NCBI GenBank assembly: GCA_002796025.1
Contig: PCVQ01000003.1
Span: 1-64,000, forward strand
Length of the DNA stretch: 64,000 bases
Reading direction: 5' to 3'
Source of the DNA: Candidatus Peregrinibacteria bacterium CG11_big_fil_rev_8_21_14_0_20_46_8
GTDB taxonomy: Bacteria; Patescibacteriota; Gracilibacteria; UBA1369; UM-FILTER-53-11
Part shown: in pieces, positions 50,700 through 58,346 of the stretch
Numbering within the stretch: the stretch's first letter is position 1
Layout: each line of letters begins with the position of its first letter
Notes under the pieces: model-generated
The model's input: the letters and a program-made list of their open reading frames with translations, nothing else
Databases searched by the model: none
What the model was told of the DNA's origin: nothing
Position numbers and translations under genes: made by a program

Positions 50700-51542
50700 C
50701 TATACATACGAAAGTTCTCTTCCAAGACATGAGTAGTGTTCGTTAAGTGCATCTAAGGCTGTCATCTCTTCATCACTTAATTCAAAGTCAAAGACGTCGA
50801 TATCTTCGTGCAAATGTTCCTTTTGATTTGCTTTTGGCAAAGGCACTGTGCCTAATTGTAAGTTCCAGCGAATGAAGATTTGAGCTGGTGTTTTCTCGTG
50901 TCTTTCGGCAATTTCTTGAATGTTGCTGTCGTCGAGGCGCTCTGTTCGTGTAAGCGGACTATAGGCTTGAATAACTATGTCGTTTTTTTCGGCATATCTC
51001 AGCATCTCTTTGCTATGTCCAAATGGAGACCATTCAATCTGATTCGCAACCGGAACTACTCCGGTTGCTCCAATTAAATCCTCAATTAATTCAATGGAAT
51101 AATTGCTTACGCCTATATCTTTGGTGAGGCCATCCTGTTGAGCACGGATGAGGCCTTTCCATAGTTGTATGCCTGCTCCATTTCGGGGCGGACGATGAAT
51201 GAGCATAAGATCGACATAGTTTTGTTGAAGTTCTTCGAGATTTTTTCGCGTTGCTGCATAGGCATCGTCATCTTCTTCGACCTTCGATATTAAATAAAAA
51301 CTATCGCGCTCCACAGTGCTTTGTTTTATGCCTTGCCCAATGCCCGGTTGCGTGCCGTAATCGCCCGAGGTATCGATCATGGGGTATCCCAGCGCCAAAG
51401 CTTCTTCAATTATTTCGGCAGTATCTTTTGTGAGTTGCCAGGTTCCAAGTCCAATAATCGGCATGGAATTACCGGTGCGGAGCTGTATGCGTGATTGTAA
51501 ATTCATATTCAAAAGACGCATTCCCTCACGTAAATCCATCAT
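50700..51542 (-). CDS. Aldo/keto reductase
   Basis: 280 residues. Barrel NADPH oxidoreductase: GNSMPIIGLGTWQL, MIDTSGDYG (Asp and Tyr), LISKVEED (Lys), LMLIHRPP (His), GVSNYSIE and IRWNLQLGTVPLPKANQKEH. The full tetrad is present. Start chosen at 51542 because GGAGG lies 7 bases before this ATG, one of the few Shine-Dalgarno sites seen here; ATG 51539 or 51506 are alternatives. It follows tRNA-Ser(UGA) on the same strand. Confidence 0.92.
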   Translation of the reverse strand: MMDLREGMRLLNMNLQSRIQLRTGNSMPIIGLGTWQLTKDTAEIIEEALALGYPMIDTSGDYGTQPGIGQGIKQSTVERDSFYLISKVEEDDDAYAATRKNLEELQQNYVDLMLIHRPPRNGAGIQLWKGLIRAQQDGLTKDIGVSNYSIELIEDLIGATGVVPVANQIEWSPFGHSKEMLRYAEKNDIVIQAYSPLTRTERLDDSNIQEIAERHEKTPAQIFIRWNLQLGTVPLPKANQKEHLHEDIDVFDFELSDEEMTALDALNEHYSCLGRELSYV

Positions 51543-51588
51543 CTTTTTTCCTCCGGCTGCCACGCTTCAAAGGGCTGCAATATTCCAC

Positions 51589-51678
51589 TGGCGGAGGGAG
51601 AGGGATTCGAACCCTCGGGACCCTTGCGGGCCCAACAGTTTTCAAGACTGCCGCATTCGACCGCTCTGCCATCCCTCC
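51589..51678 (-). tRNA. tRNA-Ser (TGA)
   Basis: Minus-strand cloverleaf with acceptor GGAGGGA/TCCCTCC, anticodon loop CTTGAAA (anticodon TGA), long Ser variable arm, T-loop GTTCGAATC, and encoded CCA. Confidence 0.95.
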
Positions 51679-51718
51679 GAGGGCGGAGGATACATGAAAT
51701 AGGCAGGGTGCGCTAGGT

Positions 51719-51747
51719 TTTGAAAAGCAACTTTATAAGTGTACAAT
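51719..51747 (+). promoter_or_regulatory. tspO-ung promoter
   Basis: TTTGAA (51719-51724), 17-base spacer, TACAAT (51742-51747), 11 bases to the ATG at 51759. Confidence 0.65.
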
Positions 51748-51758
51748 ATTCTCAATTT

Positions 51759-52226
51759 ATGCAAGATAAGCACCGGCTCATAATTGCGCTCGCGGTTTCG
51801 TATCTTAGTGGTCTTATTGGGTCGCTCTATACGAATCCATCAACCCTGTGGTATCAAGAGTTATTGAAGCCGTGGTTTCAAGTGCCGGGCTGGTTTTTTG
51901 GACCGGTGTGGTTTGTGCTGTATGGATTAATTGGTTATGCGGTGTATTTAGTTTGGAAAAATACGGATGTCCGGGAGCGAACGCGTGCGCTTACTCTCTT
52001 TGGATTTCATCTTTTTGTAAGCGTGGTATGGACCTATTTATTTTGGCAGTTGCAGAACACATATTTTGCCTATATCGCAATTCTGCTGCTCTGGCTGACG
52101 CTTATAATTAGCATGCAAATGTTTTGGAATTTGAATAAGCGCGCCTTTTATTTGCTGCTGCCCTATCTAGCGTGGCTAAGTTATGCGTGTATGCTGAACT
52201 ACGCTATTTGGCAGTTAAATCTTTAA
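51759..52226 (+). CDS. tspO: TspO/MBR family membrane protein
   Basis: 155 residues, five membrane helices. WYQELLKPWFQVPGWFFGPV and WVLYGLIGYAVYLVW-type second helix, and FWNLNKRAFYLLLPYLAWLS are the TspO signatures. The family binds tetrapyrroles and is linked to stress signalling. Start set at 51759 by the promoter, rather than the in-frame codon at 51720. Operon with ung, 3-base gap. Confidence 0.9.
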   Translation: MQDKHRLIIALAVSYLSGLIGSLYTNPSTLWYQELLKPWFQVPGWFFGPVWFVLYGLIGYAVYLVWKNTDVRERTRALTLFGFHLFVSVVWTYLFWQLQNTYFAYIAILLLWLTLIISMQMFWNLNKRAFYLLLPYLAWLSYACMLNYAIWQLNL

Positions 52227-52229
52227 AGC

Positions 52230-52898
52230 ATGCTGGTCAAGATCGATTCTTCTTGGAGAGAACAATTATCAGAGCAGTTCGAAAAAGAGTATTTTGCGAA
52301 ACTTGCCGCGTTTGTTCGCGGAGAGTATATGACGAAATCGATCTATCCTCCTCCGGATAAAATTTTTCGTGCTTTTGATTTGTGCCCATTCGATAAGGTT
52401 AAAGTAGTGATACTCGGGCAAGATCCATATCATGGAAAAGGTCAGGCCAATGGATTATGTTTTGCAGTCGGAGCCGGAGTGGATTTACCTCCCTCGCTTC
52501 AAAATATATACAAAGAAATCGCCGACGACATTGGTGTAGCAATGAAACCAAAGGGAGATTTAGAAAATTGGGCAACGCAAGGAGTCTTGCTCTTAAACGC
52601 GACATTAACGGTAGAGGCTCATAAGGCGGGATCGCATCAGGGGAAGGGTTGGGAAGATTTTACCGACGCCTGTGTTGAGGCTCTTTCAAGACAAAAAACA
52701 GGATTGGTTTTTATCTTATGGGGTCGATATGCTCAGGAAAAAGGCAAGATGATCGATAGAGAAAAGCATTTGGTTTTAACTTCCGCCCACCCTTCACCGT
52801 TTTCTGCATATAACGGATTTTTCGGATGCAAGCATTTTAGCCAGACGAATGATTATTTAAGAAAAATCGGGAAGGAGCCGATTAATTGGGGGAATTGA
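52230..52898 (+). CDS. ung: Uracil-DNA glycosylase
   Basis: 222 residues, family 1 UDG. Removes uracil from DNA. GQDPYHGKGQANGLCFAV (catalytic Asp65, His68), LLNATLTVEAHKAGSHQGKG, and SAHPSPFSAYNGFFG (catalytic His) are all present. Starts 3 bases after tspO with no visible Shine-Dalgarno, so translation may be coupled. Confidence 0.96.
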   Translation: MLVKIDSSWREQLSEQFEKEYFAKLAAFVRGEYMTKSIYPPPDKIFRAFDLCPFDKVKVVILGQDPYHGKGQANGLCFAVGAGVDLPPSLQNIYKEIADDIGVAMKPKGDLENWATQGVLLLNATLTVEAHKAGSHQGKGWEDFTDACVEALSRQKTGLVFILWGRYAQEKGKMIDREKHLVLTSAHPSPFSAYNGFFGCKHFSQTNDYLRKIGKEPINWGN

Positions 52899-52914
52899 TA
52901 AGATTTGGGGCGCA

Positions 52915-53196
52915 TCATTCAGGTGCATCAAGATGATCTTGAATCAACTTTGCGAGTCCTTCTCCGGTGTGTACAAGGTTCGGAGTTTGCAGCAGATCTT
53001 CAATCTCGGTTGTTACTTGTTGTCCGGTTACTGTTTGCACCAAAAGAATCGCTCTGCTGCAATTTGCCCGTACAACTTCTTCCCGCGTAAAACGAACAGC
53101 TTCTCCAGTTTCCGGATCAATTACCTTAACACCTTCATCTTCAAGCTCAGGAATTGTTTGACCTTTATATGTGAGTGGTTCTATCTCTGGACGCAT
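52915..53196 (-). CDS. Small hypothetical protein downstream of the Cys-rich pseudogene
   Basis: 93 residues starting MRPEIEPLTYKGQTIPELED. It reads as an acidic soluble domain (GEAVRFTREEVVRANCSRAI, GLAKLIQDHLDAPE). The frame extends further upstream, but that part lies inside the Cys-rich gene and has the composition of a shadow frame. The chosen ATG follows that gene's stop after a single base, as in translational coupling. Family unknown. Confidence 0.55.
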   Translation of the reverse strand: MRPEIEPLTYKGQTIPELEDEGVKVIDPETGEAVRFTREEVVRANCSRAILLVQTVTGQQVTTEIEDLLQTPNLVHTGEGLAKLIQDHLDAPE

Positions 53197-53197
53197 G

Positions 53198-54841
53198 TCA
53201 GTAGATTGCCGCAAGATAGCAGCCTTCGCAATAGATCTTCTGTTCGGGCCGGCCTGACTGGTATGCGCTCGTGATGCTCTTGTTACATTTTCCGCACGTG
53301 CGTTCCCCAAGCTGCCGCGGCGTGCGTAGTTGCATGCGTGCCGCATGGCGGCACAGGTCGCACTTGCGCGGAATCGGCAGATTTTTATTTTTGTAAAAGC
53401 GCAGCTCTTGAGAGATAACCTTATAATTTTTGTTGCAATCTTCACAGGCGAGGATTTCATTGGTGATCATTGCTGGAACGTCTGCAATCGCATCGGGAAT
53501 TTCACATGTTTGAGCTTGATACTCGCGCGCATCTTTATCGCGCCAGGTATAGCCGCGTGCTTCTGTTTCATCCTTCTTAAGAGGAAAGTACTCCTGCGCA
53601 ACAGTCTCGTTATATGCAAACTGTGCTCGCTCTGCCGGGAAAAACTCTCCCCATTCGCCGCTCTTTTTCATGTGTTCGATAATTTTCGTGCGCAGTTTTT
53701 CATACTCCTCCTTTGTATACTGCTTATTTAAAATGCAGTACTTCTTTTTGTTTAATCCCACACAGCCAAAGCAGTCGCTCGAGCTGTTGCACATCTCGCA
53801 ATAAAAGCAGCTGGTACAGTAGTGGCTCGCCACGCAAAATGCCGAATAGCGCATCTGCAAGGTGCTGATGCACTCGTATGCAACTTCTGGATGATAGAGT
53901 GAGTAATTTAAATCTTGGCATGTCTTTGCATCCAGAACATCGTAGAGATATTTACAGTCTTCACTGTTGACCACATTGAAGCTGTCTGTCACATTTTTGC
54001 AATTTTTCAGATTATTGCCGCTCGAATTTTCGCAGTTTGTGATGTAAGCATCGCGGTGAATTGCATGTTGAGCGCGGAACTCATTCCACCCCTTGCGCGC
54101 CCGCTCTAAGCCGGAGTGCGTATCCAGCTTCATCGCCTTTAATTTTTCAAAGTACTCTTCTTTAGAATACGGTTTGTTATCGATGTAGTACTGTTTATTC
54201 CGCAGCCCGTAGCTAAAGAGACAGTTGTTGCAGCCCTTCATGTCGTAGCAAAAGAGCAGATCGGTGCTGTCGTCGCAGTACATGCAGAAGCTGCAGTTGT
54301 ATGCATTATGACAGTTGATGCACTCGTAGCAGAGTGTCGATTTTTAGACAAATGTACAGTCGACACTGTCTTTGCAGTACTTAATGAACAGATTGTAGAA
54401 GCAGTCTTCGTTGCCTTCGCCGGCAATATCAAAGTAACAATTTTTGTCGTCCCCGCAGTAGTTGCAGTAGTCACTGTTTTCGCAGTTGACGATATCCATG
54501 CTCAGGCGCGGCACCTCGCGCTGCAGTTCGGCAAACTGTTCAAAAAACGGTCGATTAAAATCAAAGTCGCGGCCGTAGTCCATAGGATCCCAGTCGTCGC
54601 TGTACCACTCACTTGGCGTGTAGATTTTAAACTGCGTATCCGGTGGATACATCGAGATAATTGGCGAGCCGCTCTTGGCCGATTTCGCCCTATAAAAAGT
54701 CCGGTCATTCCGCCACGCCAGCCTGCACTGATTGCGGCACTGGGGGCAAAGTGTTGGATCTGTTACTCCGAGCTGGTCGTAGAGGGCGCGGTCTTCCGGT
54801 GCGATTTGGAAGTCTGTTGTGCATTGAGTGCAAATTTTCAT
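53198..54841 (-). pseudogene. Cys-rich multi-zinc-ribbon protein, interrupted by in-frame TAA
   Basis: Reads as one 547-codon frame with a TAA at codon 166 (54344-54346). Both halves are in the same frame, so this is a nonsense change, not a frameshift. It is a paralogue of 56245-57888 and nearly the same length. The N-terminal ribbon has CTQC and CPQC (C4, C7, C32, C35). Next comes DWDPMDYGRDFDFNRPFFEQ, then many CxxC pairs interleaved with KxYxKEEY motifs, and a C-terminal ribbon CGKC...CEGC. Such proteins are common in CPR and often mislabelled 'CaiB/BaiF'; function unknown. If not mutated, it would need stop readthrough. Confidence 0.75.
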
Positions 54842-54885
54842 GAGTATGAATGTTAAAAGTACTCAAATGGTAAAATCTTTTTTAA

Positions 54886-54926
54886 GAGTGGTAAATAGCA
54901 CCACGTGGTGATTGTTGACACCACTC
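54886..54926. promoter_or_regulatory. Candidate operator of the TrmB-like regulator
   Basis: A perfect 12-bp palindrome CACCACGTGGTG (54899-54910) sits within wider arms GAGTGGT (54886-54892) and ACCACTC (54920-54926). It overlaps the -35 of the regulator and lies between it and the divergent Cys-rich gene. Confidence 0.6.
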
Positions 54927-54943
54927 ATATGATGCGGCATTAT
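54915..54943 (+). promoter_or_regulatory. Promoter of the TrmB-like gene
   Basis: TTGACA (54915-54920), 17-base spacer, CATTAT (54938-54943), 8 bases to the ATG at 54952. Confidence 0.75.
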
Positions 54944-54951
54944 GGGCTCAT

Positions 54952-55704
54952 ATGTTTGCTTCTGTTTTTCAGGAAATCGGGCTTTCTCCAAATGAGGCTA
55001 AAATCTATGAGGCGCTTTTACAGGTTGGGGTGGCCAGCGTCAGCACCATTTCGATCAAATCGAATATTCACCGCCGCAATATCTACGATGCGATAAATCG
55101 TCTTATTGAAAAAGGCCTTGTGTTTCAAATTATGGGACAGGGTGAGAATCTTTTTAAGCCGGTTGATCCTGCAAAGCTTATGGAGCTTGTCGACGAAAAG
55201 CGCGCACTTCTCGACAGCGCTATGCCTAATCTGGAAAAGCTCTACAAAAAGAAGCCGCACGACGAAGCCGCCTATATTTATAAGGGCGTAGAGGGATTTA
55301 AAAACTACCTGCGCGACATTTTAAGTGTACAAGAGGATGTTTGCTTTATTGGTGCCAAAGGCGCGTGGTTCGATCCGCGGCTTACTTCTTTTTTGGACCG
55401 CTTTCTTGTAGATGCAAAAAAACGCGGTGTGAAGTATCGTCATATTTTTGACGCAGAAGTTAAAACACACGCAAAACATGTCCCGCGCTCGGTAGGGCGT
55501 CCATATAAATTTTTGCCAAAAAAATATTCGACTCCCTCAATGGTCGATATCTTTGGCGATCATGTGGTCTCTTTTACTGGCGCGGGCCTCTGCCAAATTA
55601 GCGACGACATCACCATCTTCGTGATCATCAGCCGCCCCATGGCCGACAGCTACCGCACATGGTTTCAGTTTATGTGGGATATGTGCCCGGAATATAAAGC
55701 GTAA
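54952..55704 (+). CDS. TrmB family transcriptional regulator
   Basis: 250 residues. The N-terminal winged helix (about 1-75) has GLSPNEAKIYEALLQVGVAS, IHRRNIYDAINRLIEKGLVF. A short coiled segment (LMELVDEKRALLDSAMPNLE) joins it to a C-terminal sensor domain (YKGVEGFKNYLRDILSVQED). TrmB proteins respond to sugars or other small ligands; the C-terminal part here is short and the ligand is unknown. It lies between the two Cys-rich paralogues, with a palindromic operator over its own promoter, so autoregulation and control of the divergent Cys-rich gene are likely (inference). Confidence 0.85.
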   Translation: MFASVFQEIGLSPNEAKIYEALLQVGVASVSTISIKSNIHRRNIYDAINRLIEKGLVFQIMGQGENLFKPVDPAKLMELVDEKRALLDSAMPNLEKLYKKKPHDEAAYIYKGVEGFKNYLRDILSVQEDVCFIGAKGAWFDPRLTSFLDRFLVDAKKRGVKYRHIFDAEVKTHAKHVPRSVGRPYKFLPKKYSTPSMVDIFGDHVVSFTGAGLCQISDDITIFVIISRPMADSYRTWFQFMWDMCPEYKA

Positions 55705-55707
55705 TTT

Positions 55708-56169
55708 TTATCGATACACCGCCGGCTTTCGTACAGGCACTGGTTTCTTCGGTTGAACTTTTAAGCAATCTCGTCGTGCATCGATGAGCGGTGTTTTTTC
55801 GCCGGTAGCCGGATCTACTCCATCAAGTTTTGTTTCAACTGACAGAACAGCACTGCTCCACTTGCTTGAAAATTGATCAACATTAACGCTGCCTATAAAT
55901 CCTTTTCCCGTGATGCGGATGGCACCGGTTTCTCTATCTTCCTTGAAGTTCTGAGCATTATCCATAAGCATATTTTCAATTTCCATCTGTAATGAAGCGC
56001 ACGATGGCATTGGCTCTTTTTGTGCACGCTCGAGTACATCGATAAGCCGATCTCTCACTTCACGCGAGACTCCCGGATATTCGTACGGCCTTGTATTTGC
56101 CGACACGGTAGAACAGCCGGCAATTGCTGCTGCTAAGGCGGGGATAGCATTTCTAAAATTTAGAGACAT
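55708..56169 (-). CDS. Predicted lipoprotein, 153 aa
   Basis: N-terminal hydrophobic run with lipobox IAGCS (Cys about 19). The mature part has a helical segment (VREVRDRLIDVLERAQ type) with two Cys (C57 region and C142) and a Pro/Lys-rich basic tail ending RKPAVYR. No family recognised. Convergent with the TrmB gene, 3 bases apart. Confidence 0.6.
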   Translation of the reverse strand: MSLNFRNAIPALAAAIAGCSTVSANTRPYEYPGVSREVRDRLIDVLERAQKEPMPSCASLQMEIENMLMDNAQNFKEDRETGAIRITGKGFIGSVNVDQFSSKWSSAVLSVETKLDGVDPATGEKTPLIDARRDCLKVQPKKPVPVRKPAVYR

Positions 56170-56244
56170 GGAGGTGATGTAGTAAATAAATTAGTGGGTT
56201 ACTCTATATATAGAATTCCAATCCGTCAAGTTTCCAAGGGTTCT

Positions 56245-57888
56245 TTAGGAGAGGCATCCCAAATAGCATTTTTCACAGTAAATTTGCTCAGGCCGCTCTG
56301 GTGCGTACGGCGATTGCAGTTCAGTGTTGCATTTTGTGCACTGTCTCTGCCAGAGTTTTTTGGGATTTGTAAGGGCCAAGCGGTCGAGTGCGCGTTGGCG
56401 CCACTCGCGTCGGGGCAGGGGAATATTCATTTTTTTATAAAAGTTTAATTCTTGTTCGATGATACGGTAGGGTTTGTTGCTTGCCTCGCAAATGAGCGTT
56501 TGTTCCAAAATAGAGTTGTCTATGTCGTGGATATTGTTCGGAATAGCCGTGCTTGTTGCGCGCTCTTCGCGGCTGGCGTCATCCTCCCATCTCCATCCTT
56601 GTGCAAGCGCTTCTTCCTTTTTGAGAGGATAGTACACACTCGCAACTGAATTGTTGTATGGAAAAGTTGATAAACTTTTTGGCAAAAACTGACCCCACTC
56701 GCCCGTACTTTTCATATGTTCGATAATGCGCGGCACCAATTCTTCCCACTCACTCTTCGTATACTGCTTGTTCAAAATACAGTACGATTTATTTTTTAAT
56801 CCCACACAGCCAAAGAGATAATGCGAGCCGGTTGGGGTTAGGTCGCAGTAGGTAACATTGTCTGAATTTACGGTCATATATGAGTATCGTACATTGTATG
56901 CTGTATCGGTTGAGATGTTATTGAAGACTAGCTCGCTCGATTCACCCACATATTCACTGTTATAGCAGTCCTTAATATTCAGTCCCATGAAGACGCGGCG
57001 GCAATCCTCTCCGCCAAAAACTTCGTAACATTCGGTACAGTTTTTTGTGTGAGAGAGGAGATCTCCGGTCGAGTTTTCGCTCTGCAAGATGCGCGCGTAT
57101 TTTACTATGCGCTCTTGCCGCTTCTTTTTGAATTCTTCCCAAAGTTGCTGCTGCGTTGTATAGCTTCCATTCATCAGCTCTGCTTTGCGCCGAAAATATT
57201 CCTCTTTTGTATACTGTTTATTCTCAATCACATACTGACGGTTTCGTAGATTAAAGCTCATAATGCAGTCCTTCGAGCCGATGCAGTCTTCGATGAAGTA
57301 ACAGTCGGTGCAGCTCTTTGAATTGAATGCGAACTGGCAGCCGTAGCAGTTCTCTAAAAATGCCGAGAAGTAGCAGAGCTCGCATTTTATCGTCCAGTCG
57401 CAGTCAACGCAGTCCACGCTTTCCATAGGCAGAATCCCGTACAAACAGTCTTCGTTGCGGTCGCCGCCCACAATTAAATAGGAGTTTTTGTTGTAGACGC
57501 AGGAGTTGCAGTACTCGCTATTTGTTGAGCCTATGTTTACAAGTGCTACCCGCGGCACACGCTTCTGTATTTCTGCGAACTGCTCAAAAAATGGGCGACT
57601 AAAATCATACGGCTGGCCAAATTCCAGGGGATCCCATGCATCACTCATCCAGTATTCGCGTTCATACACTTTGTACGGCGCATCATTCGCATACATCGAG
57701 ATAATTGTTTTTTCGGTGCCGTCGCACCTACGTTTGTGCAAAAAACGGTCGTTTCGAAAACTTAATCGCCACTGCTGTTGATGAGGAAAACATACATTCC
57801 AAACCGGCGCGGCGAATTTTGCATACGATGCAATATCTTCGTCGCTTAATGTGAATTCATGCCCTCCAATGGAACATAATAAATTCAT
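56245..57888 (-). CDS. Cys-rich multi-zinc-ribbon protein, intact paralogue
   Basis: 547 residues, paralogue of the interrupted gene at 53198-54841. Shared: SDAWDPLEFGQPYDFSRPFF, EQFAEIQKRVPR, NEDCLYG, many spaced CxxC pairs (about residues 127-230), KQYTKEEYF and KQYTKSEWE motifs, HMKSTGEWGQFLP, and C-terminal CTKC...CEKC ribbon. In contrast to the other copy, the N-terminal ribbon has lost most cysteines (one Cys near residue 5, one at 33). Soluble, no signal peptide. Function unknown. TATAAT ends 8 bases before the ATG, TTCGAA 16 bases further up. Confidence 0.85.
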   Translation of the reverse strand: MNLLCSIGGHEFTLSDEDIASYAKFAAPVWNVCFPHQQQWRLSFRNDRFLHKRRCDGTEKTIISMYANDAPYKVYEREYWMSDAWDPLEFGQPYDFSRPFFEQFAEIQKRVPRVALVNIGSTNSEYCNSCVYNKNSYLIVGGDRNEDCLYGILPMESVDCVDCDWTIKCELCYFSAFLENCYGCQFAFNSKSCTDCYFIEDCIGSKDCIMSFNLRNRQYVIENKQYTKEEYFRRKAELMNGSYTTQQQLWEEFKKKRQERIVKYARILQSENSTGDLLSHTKNCTECYEVFGGEDCRRVFMGLNIKDCYNSEYVGESSELVFNNISTDTAYNVRYSYMTVNSDNVTYCDLTPTGSHYLFGCVGLKNKSYCILNKQYTKSEWEELVPRIIEHMKSTGEWGQFLPKSLSTFPYNNSVASVYYPLKKEEALAQGWRWEDDASREERATSTAIPNNIHDIDNSILEQTLICEASNKPYRIIEQELNFYKKMNIPLPRREWRQRALDRLALTNPKKLWQRQCTKCNTELQSPYAPERPEQIYCEKCYLGCLS

Positions 57889-57926
57889 GGCACCTTATTA
57901 TACCAATATGGTAATCTGTTCGAAGT

Positions 57927-58289
57927 ATGAAAAAAATAATTCGCTTTGTTTGTTTGCTGCTGGTTGTTGTTTTTCTTTTTGCGGCCTGTAATGCCGATAC
58001 CGAAAAAGATATATCTGCTGCCGATGATGCTGTACAGCTGGCCGAAGGCGCTTGGGGGAATCTGACATGTTACGAGTATATTGATGCGCGACGCGAAACG
58101 CTCGAACGCGAGCGCGGTATTGAGCAGATATTGCGAACATATCGTGAGCGTGCACGTAATAAAGATGCAGATTTTTTTGCTTTTAATCAAAAAACACAAC
58201 AGCAGCTTTTTACAACGTATCAAGGTATTGAGCGTGCTTTGCATATAGAGATGCAGCGTTGCCTTGGCGCCCAGCTTCGTCCTCAATAA
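57927..58289 (+). CDS. Small lipoprotein, 120 aa
   Basis: Signal peptide with lipobox FAACN (Cys about 21), then a helical charged domain with two further Cys. It begins 38 bases from the divergent Cys-rich gene; the shared gap contains TACCA-ATA-TGGTA. TAATCT ends 9 bases before the ATG. A strong terminator follows. Family unknown. Confidence 0.65.
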   Translation: MKKIIRFVCLLLVVVFLFAACNADTEKDISAADDAVQLAEGAWGNLTCYEYIDARRETLERERGIEQILRTYRERARNKDADFFAFNQKTQQQLFTTYQGIERALHIEMQRCLGAQLRPQ

Positions 58290-58325
58290 TAATAGCCCCT
58301 CGTACGTTTGTACGAGGGGCTATTA
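58290..58325. terminator. Bidirectional terminator between convergent genes
   Basis: Perfect 16-bp stem: TAATAGCCCCTCGTAC and GTACGAGGGGCTATTA around GTTT. It ends both the small lipoprotein gene and the giant surface-protein gene. Confidence 0.92.
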
Positions 58326-58346
58326 GCCTGAACGTTACATCACTTT

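Noticed and set aside
52915..53460. A 181-residue version of the small protein, starting at 53460
   Set aside because: The first 88 residues lie inside the Cys-rich gene in another frame and are Arg/Ala/Ser-rich noise; the ATG at 53196 right after that gene's stop fits better.
53198..54841. Stop-codon reassignment explaining the interrupted gene
   Set aside because: The codon is TAA, and many good genes here end in TAA; UGA also ends genes such as guaA. A standard code fits everything else.
53198..57888. CaiB/BaiF CoA-transferase function for the Cys-rich proteins
   Set aside because: This label is common for the family, but no CoA-transferase motif is visible; the sequence is a series of zinc-ribbon-like CxxC pairs.
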